Below are positions 6,501 through 14,722 of a stretch of 32,112 bases of DNA, piece after piece (the first letter of the stretch is position 1; every line of letters starts with the position of its first letter). The DNA is from Burkholderiales bacterium (GTDB taxonomy: Bacteria; Pseudomonadota; Gammaproteobacteria; Burkholderiales; Casimicrobiaceae). The notes below the pieces were generated by a model. It ran no database searches, was not told the DNA's origin, and worked only from the letters and a program-made list of their open reading frames with translations. The translations under genes were made by a program, and so were the position numbers. The stretch is from the NCBI GenBank assembly GCA_031283405.1, contig JAITBX010000002.1, positions 1 through 32,112 on the forward strand. The letters are read 5' to 3'.

Positions 6501-7419
6501 TTTTTTCCAGGCAGCGCCGCGCGTTTTCGCCGAGCTGACGCATCATCACAAAATAAGCATCGACACCCGGCGCAATCTGACTGCCGAGCGGATCAAGGAC
6601 ACTGTATCCGGCAGAAGTTCCTTCGACAATGCTCTTCACCAATCCATCGTTGTACTGCGGCTCGGCAAACACACACGCCACGCCGTTTTGACGAACCTTG
6701 TCGCGCAGCGCTTGCAAGCGTTGCGCCGACGGTTTCTGTTCGGGATTCACCGTGATCGCGCCGACGCCGTTCAAGCCGTAGCGCTTTTCAAAATACTGAT
6801 AGCCGTCGTGAAAAACGATGAACGGCGCGCGCTTCACCGGCGTCAATGTGCTCTCGATTTCCCGATCCAGCGCCGTCAGCCGTTGCCGCAACGCTTGCGC
6901 TTTGGCTTCGTAGCGCTTGCTGTTTTCGGCGTCGAGCGCCGACAGCGCGAGCGCAATCGCGTCCACCATATCGCGCGCATTGGCCGGATCGAGCCAGACA
7001 TGCGGATCAATAGAAGTTTCGCTGTGACCATGATCGTGACCATCGTCTTCCCACACGCCGCCTTCGCGCGCCGGATAGCGCACGCTGACAACATCCATCA
7101 ACGCCACTTGCCGCGCTTTGTTCACCTTCAACGGCTTTTCGAGAAAACCTTCCAGCGGCGCGCCGATCCAGAAAACAATATCGGCGTTCGCCAGCGCTTG
7201 CGCGTCGGACGGGCGCAGCGCGTAATCGTGCGGCGACGCCGCGCCCTTGAGCAACAAGGCCGGCGTCCCGATGCCTTCCATCACGCCAGCGACCAGCGCA
7301 TGCGCCGGCTCGATGCTAACGACGACTTTCAGCGGCGCGGCCTGCGCGAGCAAGCTCCACGCCGCCGCGATCAAAACTGCCAACGCCGTCATGAAAAAAT
7401 GTCCGCTCCCGAATTTCAT
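6487..7419 (-). CDS. znuA: Zinc ABC transporter, periplasmic substrate-binding protein
   Basis: This 310-residue protein captures zinc in the periplasm and delivers it to ZnuB. A signal peptide covers about residues 1-28 (hydrophobic core then AQA-AP). Candidate metal ligands are H40 (EPAHAL), H140 in DPHVWLDP and the His of VFHDGYQY. A short His/Asp-rich loop (DDGHDHGH, about 125-132) precedes the second ligand, as in zinc rather than manganese binders. I chose the ATG at 7419 over the TTG at 7437 because AAGGGA lies 9-14 bases upstream of it. It is divergent from znuC and overlaps pgi downstream. Zur control is expected for the family but no convincing operator is visible. Confidence 0.93.
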   Translation of the reverse strand: MKFGSGHFFMTALAVLIAAAWSLLAQAAPLKVVVSIEPAHALVAGVMEGIGTPALLLKGAASPHDYALRPSDAQALANADIVFWIGAPLEGFLEKPLKVNKARQVALMDVVSVRYPAREGGVWEDDGHDHGHSETSIDPHVWLDPANARDMVDAIALALSALDAENSKRYEAKAQALRQRLTALDREIESTLTPVKRAPFIVFHDGYQYFEKRYGLNGVGAITVNPEQKPSAQRLQALRDKVRQNGVACVFAEPQYNDGLVKSIVEGTSAGYSVLDPLGSQIAPGVDAYFVMMRQLGENARRCLEKNEHS

Positions 7420-7467
7420 CCGTCCGCTTCCCTTCAACTATTTTGGAATACGCTGATTTATTTCAAG

Positions 7468-7549
7468 CCGTTCGGGCTGACCTTGAGCAAAATCGAAAGG
7501 TCGAAGCCCTTTTCCGCCGTTCCCCTTCGACAAACTCAGGGCGAACGGG
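7468..7549. repeat. Palindromic repeat between znuA and znuC
   Basis: CCGTTCGGGCTGA (7468-7480) and TCAGGGCGAACGG (7537-7549) are imperfect inverted ends around TTGAGCAAAATCGAAAGG and CCTTCGACAAACTC. This is the layout of the widespread CCGTTCGCCCTGAG-type intergenic repeat. It occupies 40% of the shared regulatory gap of the two znu transcripts. Just after it, GATCAGCGTTTCTCTGGC (7553-7570) resembles one end of the insert found inside earP. Confidence 0.7.
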
Positions 7550-7589
7550 TTAGATCAGCGTTTCTCTGGCAACTACTACGAATCCAGCA

Positions 7590-7600
7590 GATACTATATC
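7590..7600. promoter_or_regulatory. Weak candidate operator or -10 region for znuC
   Basis: GATACTATATC is a short AT-rich dyad (GATA/TATC) 43 bases before the znuC ATG, where a Zur operator or -10 element would be expected. It is much shorter than known Zur boxes, so this is a pointer only. Confidence 0.2.
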
Positions 7601-7643
7601 ATTCCATAATTGCTTTACACTTTCGTCGCCGCTATTTTTCATC

Positions 7644-8432
7644 ATGACCGCTCTTTCGCCCGCAACTCCCTCCGACACGCTGCTGCGCGCGCAAGCGATC
7701 ACGTTCCGGCGACAAGGATTGACAATCCTCGACGCAGTCGACCTGGCGTTGTCGCGCGAAGAAATCGTCACACTGATCGGCCCCAACGGCGCCGGCAAAT
7801 CAACCTTGCTGAAAATCGCGTTGGGCTTGCAGAAACCCGACACCGGCGAAGTCTGGCGCGCCCCCGACATTCGCATCGGTTACGTGCCGCAAAAACTCAA
7901 CATCAATCCGGCGATGCCGTTGACGGTGCGCCGTTTCATCACATTGAGCGCCGCCGCTTCAACGCGCGAAGTCGAAAGCGTACTGGCCGCCACCGGCGTA
8001 TCGTTCCTGATCGACGCCTCGGTGCATACGCTTTCCGGTGGCGAATGGCAGCGCGTTCTGTTGTCGCGGGCGTTGTTGCACAAACCGGCGCTGCTGTTTC
8101 TCGACGAACCGGCGCAAGGGCTCGACGTTTCCGGGCAGAATGCAATCTATGCGCTGATTCGCCGCATCCGCGATACCACCGGTTGCGGTATTTTGCTGGC
8201 GTCGCACGATTTGCATCTGGTGATGGCGTCGTCCAACCGCGTGCTCTGTTTGAACCATCACGTCTGCTGCACCGGCCACCCCGAAGAAATCCGTCACGAC
8301 CCGGCTTACCAATCGCTCTTCGGCGGCATCAACCTTCAACAACTGGCGTTCTACCAACACCATCACGATCACGAACATCCGTTGTGCGAACACGAGCACC
8401 ACCATTCTCCATCGCGGAGTGCGCATCCATGA
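7644..8432 (+). CDS. znuC: Zinc ABC transporter, ATP-binding protein
   Basis: This 262-residue ATPase powers zinc import through ZnuB. The Walker A is GPNGAGKS (46-53), the Q-loop is near YVPQKL (80-84), the signature is LSGGE (130-134), the Walker B is LLFLDEP (150-156), and the switch His is H188 (ASHDLH). The C-terminal 24 residues are His/Glu-rich (HHHDHEH and HEHHH around a Cys), a metal-binding tail often seen on ZnuC that may sense or buffer zinc. The gene overlaps znuB by four bases (ATGA) and is divergent from znuA, so the three transporter genes form one locus split over two transcripts. Confidence 0.95.
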   Translation: MTALSPATPSDTLLRAQAITFRRQGLTILDAVDLALSREEIVTLIGPNGAGKSTLLKIALGLQKPDTGEVWRAPDIRIGYVPQKLNINPAMPLTVRRFITLSAAASTREVESVLAATGVSFLIDASVHTLSGGEWQRVLLSRALLHKPALLFLDEPAQGLDVSGQNAIYALIRRIRDTTGCGILLASHDLHLVMASSNRVLCLNHHVCCTGHPEEIRHDPAYQSLFGGINLQQLAFYQHHHDHEHPLCEHEHHHSPSRSAHP

Positions 8433-9235
8433 ACCTGATCGAAACATTGCAAACGCCGTTCGTCTGGCACGCGTTGCTCGGCGGACTGGCGATTGCGCTC
8501 GTGACCGGTCCGCTCGGCGTGTTCATCGTCTGGCGGCGAATGGCGTACTTCGGCGACACACTCGCGCATTCGGGGCTGCTCGGCGTTTGCGTCGGTTTTT
8601 TGCTCGGTCTGTCGCCGACGCTGGGAGTGCTTATCGTTTGTCTGGCGCTCGCAGCGCTGCTCGCTTTTCTGCAATCGCGCGAACGTCTCGCCGCCGACAC
8701 CCTGCTCGGCCTGCTCGCCCACACAGCGTTGGCGCTCGGGCTGGTGGCGTTGACTTTTCTCGAAACCCTTCGCTTCGATCTCGCAGCGTTCTTATTCGGC
8801 GATCTGCTGGCCATCGACAACCTCGATCTCCTGTGGGTATGGGGCGGAGGCGGCATCGCGCTGGTTGTGCTGATCGCAATCTGGAAACCGTTGCTCGCCG
8901 CCACCGTCGATGAAGCGTTGGCGCGCGCCGAAGGCGTGCCGACCGCGCGCATTCAAACGATATTCACACTGCTCGTGGCCACCGTCATTGCCTGCACGAT
9001 AAAAATCGTCGGCGTATTGCTGATCACCGCGTTGCTCATCATCCCCGCCGCCGCCGCCCAACGGCTGGCGCGTTCGCCCGAACAAATGGCGGTACGGGCC
9101 AGCGTTATCGGCATCGTCGCGCTCTTCGGCGGCATGGCTGCATCGCTCATCCTCGACACACCCGCCGCCGCTTCGGTCGTCACCTGCGCAACACTGCTCT
9201 TCGCGTTGAGCCGGATCATCCCCACGCGCCGCTGA
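8429..9235 (+). CDS. znuB: Zinc ABC transporter, membrane permease
   Basis: This 268-residue polytopic protein of the ABC-3 family forms the zinc channel. Seven or eight hydrophobic helices are visible, beginning with LLGGLAIALVTGPLGVFIVW. The conserved cytoplasmic motif MAYFGDTLAHSGLLGV and the segment IKIVGVLLITALLIIPAAAA, both typical of ZnuB/TroC permeases, are present. The ATG at 8429 overlaps the znuC stop (ATGA). A longer reading of this frame from 7610 runs under znuC out of frame and is not real. Its TGA overlaps the earP ATG by one base (TGATG), so earP is very likely co-translated with the zinc genes. Confidence 0.94.
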   Translation: MNLIETLQTPFVWHALLGGLAIALVTGPLGVFIVWRRMAYFGDTLAHSGLLGVCVGFLLGLSPTLGVLIVCLALAALLAFLQSRERLAADTLLGLLAHTALALGLVALTFLETLRFDLAAFLFGDLLAIDNLDLLWVWGGGGIALVVLIAIWKPLLAATVDEALARAEGVPTARIQTIFTLLVATVIACTIKIVGVLLITALLIIPAAAAQRLARSPEQMAVRASVIGIVALFGGMAASLILDTPAAASVVTCATLLFALSRIIPTRR

Positions 9236-10656
9236 TGGCTGCTGCGCCAATGCCCGCTTCCTGGTTCATCCTCTGCCGCGTCGTCGATCATTATGGCGAC
9301 GCCGGTGTGTGTTGGCGACTCGCTCGACAACTGGCGAATGAATACGATCTCGATATCACGCTGTTCATCGACGACCTCAATACCTTGCAACGTTTGATCC
9401 CGACGCTCGACACAACGCAAAACGAACAACGCATCAACAACGTTACCGTCCGGCGATTGACCGACACGCTACTTCCGCCCGTTTCTTGCGCTTCCTCTTG
9501 GGAAACGTTGATTAAACCAGCGAGCGAGATGAAGCGCGAGGCGCCAGAAGCGCAGCAACCGAGACCTATCAAGACGATAGGCGAGGTTGCGAACACCGCG
9601 CAACAAAGCGATTCGTTCGCGCAGCCCTTTAATCAGTGTTTCTCTTGGCCTGCCGTCATCGTCGATACCTTCGGCGGTGGCCTGCCCGCTTCGTGGTTGG
9701 CGGCGCTGAAGCGCGACTTCCCGCCGCTTGCTACCGAAAAAGAGAAAGAAGAAAAAGCAAGTCCGAAATTACCCGAAGCGCCGCGCTGGATCGTCCTCGA
9801 ATACCTGTCGGCGGAACCGTGGGTTGAAACCATGCACGGCCTCGCTTCACCGCCGCCGTCGATCAACCTGCCTCGCCACTTCTTTTTTCCCGGCTTTACC
9901 GAAGCTACCGGCGGCCTGCTGTACGAAAAAACGTTGCTCGACGAACGCGATGCTTTTTGTTCCCCCGAACATTTCCAAACCGCGCGCCGCGCTTTTCTCG
10001 AACGCCTCGGTATCAACACGTTGCCACCCAATGCATTGCTCGTCAGCCTCTTTTGCTACGACACTCCGGCGTTACCGGCGCTCCTCGATGCCTGGGCTGC
10101 GTCGCCGACGCCGGTCGTCTGCCTGATCCCGGAAACCGTCGCGCCGGAAACCGTGCAACGTTGGCAGCGTCTCCATAACGCCGAAGCTCTGGCGACGCGC
10201 AACATCGCAACGCGCGGCGCTTTGACCTTGCACACTATCCCGTTTCTTCCGCAAGCCGATTTCGACCGCCTTCTGTGGTGCTGCGATCTCAACTTTGTGC
10301 GCGGCGAAGATTCCTTCGTGCGTGCGCAATGGGCAGCTCGCCCCTTTGTCTGGCAAGCGTATCAACAAAACGAACAAACGCACCTGATCAAAGTCGATGC
10401 CTTCCTGAAACGTTACCTTGCTGCCGCGCCCGATAATCTGAAAACCGCTCTGTCCGATTTCACGCGCGCCTGGAACGACGAACAACAAACAAATCGGATC
10501 GTCGATACCTGGCGTCTCCTCACCGGGCAACTGCCGTCGCTTAAAAAACTCGCTCTCGATTGGGCACAACAACAATCAACACAAGACGATCTGGCTCGGC
10601 GATTGATTGCTTTTGCGCACCAGTCACGCGAACGTTTCTTTGTGAGGGAATCATAA
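9235..10656 (+). CDS. earP: EF-P arginine rhamnosyltransferase, with an in-frame insert
   Basis: EarP transfers rhamnose from dTDP-rhamnose to Arg32 of elongation factor P, which restores fast translation of polyproline runs. Family marks: the N-terminal VVDHYGDAGVCWRLARQL (conserved Asp at 18 and 22) and the C-terminal FVRGEDSFVRAQWA (E358, D359) followed by PFVWQAY. The protein has 473 residues where family members usually have about 380. The excess is partly residues 90-136, encoded by a repeat-like insert (9502-9642) of exactly 47 codons, and partly a charged stretch at about 167-182. Both lie away from the catalytic motifs. The target gene efp lies 1.9 kb downstream, separated by a decayed methyltransferase gene. 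earP overlaps znuB by one base. Confidence 0.92.
   Translation: MAAAPMPASWFILCRVVDHYGDAGVCWRLARQLANEYDLDITLFIDDLNTLQRLIPTLDTTQNEQRINNVTVRRLTDTLLPPVSCASSWETLIKPASEMKREAPEAQQPRPIKTIGEVANTAQQSDSFAQPFNQCFSWPAVIVDTFGGGLPASWLAALKRDFPPLATEKEKEEKASPKLPEAPRWIVLEYLSAEPWVETMHGLASPPPSINLPRHFFFPGFTEATGGLLYEKTLLDERDAFCSPEHFQTARRAFLERLGINTLPPNALLVSLFCYDTPALPALLDAWAASPTPVVCLIPETVAPETVQRWQRLHNAEALATRNIATRGALTLHTIPFLPQADFDRLLWCCDLNFVRGEDSFVRAQWAARPFVWQAYQQNEQTHLIKVDAFLKRYLAAAPDNLKTALSDFTRAWNDEQQTNRIVDTWRLLTGQLPSLKKLALDWAQQQSTQDDLARRLIAFAHQSRERFFVRES
9502..9642. repeat. MITE-like insert inside earP
   Basis: GAAACGTTGATTAAA (9502-9516) and TTTAATCAGTGTTTC (9628-9642) are inverted over 15 bases with two mismatches. 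A second inverted repeat is nested inside (GCAACCGAGACCTATC against GATAGGCGAGGTTGC). The length is 141 bp, a multiple of three, with no stop in the earP frame. Confidence 0.65.
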
Positions 10657-10693
10657 AGGAGCGACGGCAGCGGCTCAGTTTGGAATGGCGGAA

Positions 10694-12210
10694 TCAAAGC
10701 AGGGAAATTTGTGTCCCTTCATCACCAACGCCCTCAGCAGACTTGACAGCATCGCTTCGCCCCATCGGCAAGTTAATCCTCGCGCCGTCCAAAATCTCGG
10801 CAACAGTAACGATCTGGATACGACCATACGGTCTTTGAAGAAAATTCGGGTGAATATATTTCCCGGCCGCGAACGCCTCATCGTGCATAGGCTTGGTCGG
10901 CCTGGTCATTGTAATCAGAAAGCCAATCTCCGCCCCTTCCCGCTGGCGATCACTATTGAGCGTCGCAACATCCCGTCTGTTGGCTCTGCCGGATTTCACT
11001 TGAAATACCGCTTTCCCGTTAGCGTCCTTATCCGTCATGAAGTAAGCAACGCCGTCTATACCACCGTCCGCTCCCTTCTTTTCGTTGATCCGCGCCTGAT
11101 TGTCAGAATAGGTTAGGACAGCCCACTTCTCGAACTCCTTGCGGGTTTTATCATCCCTGCGATTGGCAAGCGCAACAGCAGATTCCATGTCTCGCGGCGC
11201 ACCGTCAAGCAGCATGTTTGCTTCTATATCTTTCCATTCTTTCGGGTAGTTGTCCTTGAGCCGCTTAAGAATAAGCGCAATGCTTTGGTACGTGATGTCG
11301 ATGCCAATCCAGTTACGCCCAAGGCGTTGTGCTACGGCAACCGTGGTTCCGCATCCGCAGTAGGCATCAAGGATGACATCCCCCTTGTTGCTGCTTGCCT
11401 CAATAATGCGTTCAAGCAGAGCCTCGGGTTTCTGGGTGGGATAACCAAGTCGTTCTTTTGCTGATGGTGCAATAAATGGAATTTGCCACACATCATTATC
11501 TCGAACACCTTTTTCATCAATGGACTTATCGCTGACCAATACAGGTTCTTCTGCCTCCTTGAAACGATGAAGAACCCCTTGCATTTTCCGATCCACAGAA
11601 CCCGATGTGTAATCTATGTATTGGGGATTAAATGTATAATTACTACTTTTTACGTAGAAAAAAATGGTGTCATGCAGTTGCTAAAATTTTTTTGCTTTGC
11701 CTGTCCAGCGACGATAATGCCAGATAATTTCATTTATAAAACTGCCCCCATTCTCGTCAGCACAAAACACACTATCCAATACCAATTTCAGGTAATGGCT
11801 AGCTGTAGGATCACAATGAAGATAAAAACTGCCAGTAGGCTTTAGTACGCGATGAATTTCCACAATGCGTAGAGTCATGTGAATCAGGTACGCTAGTAGC
11901 GACCCTTCACCTAATACGTTTCGCAGTCCTTTGATTAGCTCTACAGTTTGAACCGTAAGCTTGCCGCTGTTCAGGTGATGAACATCCGTGATGTATTCAT
12001 AGCCTTTGACAGCTTCGTCACCCCACTCCCATGTGTCTACAAAGGCTTGGGCTTGTGCGCGATCTTCGCTTCCCTGGTTATTGTAAATTTGGAAGTAATT
12101 GCGTTTTGAGTTGAATGGCGGGTCTATGTAGCAGAGATTAACGCTTTCTGCCGCGATTTTGTTGCGAAAATATCTAGGGAATCACCGTAATAAAGCCGAT
12201 TTCGTGTTAT
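10694..12210 (-). pseudogene. Decayed DNA methyltransferase with C-terminal Mrr-like nuclease domain
   Basis: Joined across its lesions this encodes about 505 residues. It starts TRNRLYYGDSLDI, then has the catalytic CYIDPPFNSKRNYF (motif IV) and, later, LDAYCGCGTT (AdoMet motif I). This is the order of beta-class N6-adenine/N4-cytosine methylases. The C-terminus (GADGGIDG...FQVKSG) looks like a PD-(D/E)xK domain of the Mrr type. Three lesions are visible: ATA (12208-12210) where the family ATG would be; one base missing in the T-run at 12167-12170; and an in-frame TAG at 11681-11683 in 'KKF*QLHDTIFF', where one C-to-T change from CAG would explain it. The longest intact piece is 10694-11596. 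It is inserted between earP and efp in opposite orientation. The family assignment is strong; loss of activity is inferred from the lesions. Confidence 0.85.
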
Positions 12211-12559
12211 ATTGTTGAGTTGCCCGTTGCCCGTGCTTTCATGGCGCGCTTTCAATAACTAAAATAACGGCAAAGATTGTACTCCTGATTTCACTCTCTT
12301 CCTCGTCCGCTCCCGAACAACCTCTGTTCAGGCCACAGAAATTTTAAGCCTAAGCGCTACCGACAAGCCGGAATGATTGCCAAAACCGCCGTTTTAAGTT
12401 ATAATATGAAGTTATGCAAGGCGCCCTATCTTGCGGTCTTCGGTCTTTTCCGCACCTTCGGCGTCGGCGTTCTCTTTTCAATCAACTCACGCCGCCGGCT
12501 CCAACACTCTGGCGACGATTTGGTCGCCTGACATCAGGCAAGGAATATTGGTTATGGTA
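12211..12559. other. Upstream region of efp
   Basis: These 349 bp separate the dead methyltransferase from efp. Apart from the promoter at 12377-12405 I see no gene. The TTG-initiated frame from 12431 that runs into efp in phase (MRSSVFSAPSASAF) is a non-conserved extension, not part of EF-P. Confidence 0.6.
12377..12405 (+). promoter_or_regulatory. Promoter of efp
   Basis: TTGCCA (12377-12382), a 17-base spacer and a perfect TATAAT (12400-12405) form a strong sigma-70-type promoter. Transcription would start near 12412 and leave a leader of about 148 nt before the EF-P ATG. Confidence 0.75.
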
Positions 12560-13114
12560 ATGAAAATCGCACAGGAGCTGCGCTCCGGCAATGTGGTGAT
12601 GATCGGCAAGGACCCGATGGTGGTGCAGAAAGCCGAGTTCAGCAAATCGGGACGCAATGCGTCGGTCGTCAAGATGAAACTCAAGAACCTCCTCGGCAGC
12701 GGCGGCACGGAAACCGTTTACCGCGCCGACGAAAAATTCGACGCCATTCAGCTCGACAAGAAGGAAGCGACGTACTCGTACTTCGCCGATCCAATGTATG
12801 TGTTCATGGACGCCGAATTCAATCAGTACGAAGTCGAAGGCGAAAGCATGGGCGACGCCGTGCCTTATCTCGAAGACGGTCTGCAATGCGCGCTGACTTT
12901 CTACGAAGGTCGCGCTATTTCGGTCGAATTGCCGACATCGGTGGTGCGCGAAGTGATGTACACCGAACCCGCTGTGCGCGGCGATACGTCGGGTAAGGTG
13001 ATGAAGCCCGCCAAGATCGCCAGCGGTTTAGAAGTGCCCGTTCCGTTGTTCGTTGAAACCGGCGACAAAATCGAGATCGATACGCGCACCGGCGAATACC
13101 GCCGCCGCGTGTAA
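12560..13114 (+). CDS. efp: Elongation factor P (Arg32 type)
   Basis: This 184-residue translation factor binds next to the P-site tRNA of ribosomes stalled on consecutive prolines. All three beta-barrel domains are present, ending in the signature EPAVRGDTSGKVMKPAK and IDTRTGEYRRRV. The tip of domain I is SKSGRNASV, with arginine at position 32 counted from the ATG at 12560. This is the residue that EarP rhamnosylates, and earP is in this same window. Bacteria with lysine at this site use EpmA/B instead. An ATG six bases earlier (12554) is better spaced from AGGA (12541-12544) and would add Met-Val. I chose 12560 because it matches homologues. Its own strong promoter is upstream. Confidence 0.96.
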   Translation: MKIAQELRSGNVVMIGKDPMVVQKAEFSKSGRNASVVKMKLKNLLGSGGTETVYRADEKFDAIQLDKKEATYSYFADPMYVFMDAEFNQYEVEGESMGDAVPYLEDGLQCALTFYEGRAISVELPTSVVREVMYTEPAVRGDTSGKVMKPAKIASGLEVPVPLFVETGDKIEIDTRTGEYRRRV

Positions 13115-13155
13115 GCGGTTGTTGCCGGTCATTCACTGTCTGTTTTCGTTCGTTA

Positions 13156-14541
13156 ATGGCCAGCCCGAAAAAAACGTTGCGTTTGCCGTCCGGCAAACGC
13201 TCGGTTCGTTCCGAAACGGCGGCGATGCCAAAGCCGCCGCGTTCGCACAAGCCCTGGAGCCAAGCGTTGGCGAAGAAACGCTCGCCGCGTATTGTTGCCG
13301 AGACGACGAGTGCCAAAGATTCGCCGCCGCGCTCCCGCGCTTTCTCCGATTCGTCTTATACCGAAAAGCGCGCCGAAGAACGCAAGAGCGTTGCGTCTCC
13401 GGACCGGCGCGCGCCGCCGCGTTGGCGCTCTTCGGGGAAAGACAATTCGCCGGAGTTCCGCGCATCCCAGCAGCGGCGAAGCAGCGGCGGCGAACGTTTC
13501 GGCACGGATTCGCGTAACACTACTTCGCGCGACACGACTTTTCGTGACGCAACCTCGCGCGGCGCTTCTTCGCGCAGATCGTCGGGCGTTCTTCGTGAAG
13601 AGCGCCCGATCAAAAATACGCCGCGTGATGAAAAAACATGGCGTGGCCGTTCGGAAAGCGATCGATCGGAAAACAACCGATTGGAAAACCGCCCGCGCTA
13701 CGAAGGAAAAGTTTCGCGACACCGAGAGGATGTAAAAACAGAGAACACCGGCGTCGGAAGAGCTAAAACGTTTACGAAAAAAACTTCTTCATCGTCGCCT
13801 CCGGAAGGCGTGCGCGTTTCCAAATTGCTGGCCAGCCGTGGTCTTTGTTCGCGCCGCGAAGCCGATGAATATATCGAGCGCGGCTGGGTGCGCGTCAACG
13901 GTCAACGTGTCGCGCTCGGTGCGCGCGCGCAGCCCGACGACGACATCACGTTGTTGCCGCAGGCAAAAAAACAGCAGGCGCACCGCGTCACGATTTTGTT
14001 GCACAAACCGATCGGTTATGTTTCGGGGCAACCGGAACCGGGCTACAAGCCTGCCATCACGCTGATCACGCCGGAAAATCAATGGCAACAAGAAGGCGAT
14101 CCGTCTTTCAGCGCCTTGCATCTGCGCCATCTTGTACCGGCGGGGCGGCTCGACATTGATTCGACCGGACTTTTGATCCTGACTCAGGATGGTCGCGTGG
14201 CGCGCAACCTGATCGGCGAAACATCGTCGATCGACAAAGAATATCTGGTGCGCGTCGAAGGCGCTTTGAGCGACGCAAATCTGGCGCTGCTTCGTCACGG
14301 ATTGAGTCTCGATGGCGAAGCGCTGAAACCGGCGCGGGTGGAATGGATCAACGACGATCAGTTGCGCTTCGTTTTGCGCGAAGGGAAAAAACGCCAGATT
14401 CGTCGCATGTGCGAAGCGGTCGGCCTGACGGTCACCGGCCTCAAGCGAGTACGGATTGGTCAGGTGCGTTTGGGCGATCTGCCGCTCGGCCAATGGCGCT
14501 ATTTACGCGACGGCGAGTCGTTCGACAGCTTTGAGCGTTAG
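13156..14541 (+). CDS. RsuA/RluF-family rRNA pseudouridine synthase with long disordered N-terminus
   Basis: This 461-residue protein converts specific uridines in rRNA to pseudouridine. Residues about 218-265 are an S4 RNA-binding domain (VSKLLASRGLCSRREADEYI). Residues 278-450 are the catalytic domain, with the catalytic Asp D333 in PAGRLDIDSTGLL and the QIRRMCEAVG motif. The latter and the GLKRVRIGQVRL segment resemble RluF more than RluB. Residues 1-215 are Arg/Ser/Lys-rich, low in complexity and free of hydrophobic core residues, with repeated SRDTT-type units near 119-135. This more than doubles the usual size. No clear ribosome binding site precedes the ATG. Family is certain, target base is not. 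Confidence 0.9.
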   Translation: MASPKKTLRLPSGKRSVRSETAAMPKPPRSHKPWSQALAKKRSPRIVAETTSAKDSPPRSRAFSDSSYTEKRAEERKSVASPDRRAPPRWRSSGKDNSPEFRASQQRRSSGGERFGTDSRNTTSRDTTFRDATSRGASSRRSSGVLREERPIKNTPRDEKTWRGRSESDRSENNRLENRPRYEGKVSRHREDVKTENTGVGRAKTFTKKTSSSSPPEGVRVSKLLASRGLCSRREADEYIERGWVRVNGQRVALGARAQPDDDITLLPQAKKQQAHRVTILLHKPIGYVSGQPEPGYKPAITLITPENQWQQEGDPSFSALHLRHLVPAGRLDIDSTGLLILTQDGRVARNLIGETSSIDKEYLVRVEGALSDANLALLRHGLSLDGEALKPARVEWINDDQLRFVLREGKKRQIRRMCEAVGLTVTGLKRVRIGQVRLGDLPLGQWRYLRDGESFDSFER

Positions 14542-14722
14542 CGCAACGCCATCATTTTCATACCCCTCCTCCCGCTCTTCGCGAGAAAAAAAGATTAAAT
14601 AGTTTCGAGGATTGCTACGATCATCATCGCGCTTTGAACGCGATACCCGAAACATCATTTTCGTTTTAAGATGGCACTGATCTGCCCTTGTTTGAATCCT
14701 TCTCTTTGAAAGTTTTACTTTG

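Noticed and set aside
6352..7647. 431-codon plus-strand frame opposite znuA and pgi
   Set aside because: Shadow of znuA; composition is typical of antisense frames in GC-rich DNA.
7610..8428. Upstream part of the znuB reading frame
   Set aside because: It lies under znuC in another frame; znuB starts at 8429 by overlap and homology.
11681..11683. Amber codon in the methyltransferase as programmed recoding
   Set aside because: The gene also has a frameshift and no normal start codon, so simple decay explains it better.
12431..12559. TTG-initiated N-terminal extension of EF-P
   Set aside because: EF-P numbering with Arg32 and homologues begin at 12560; the extension is unlike EF-P.
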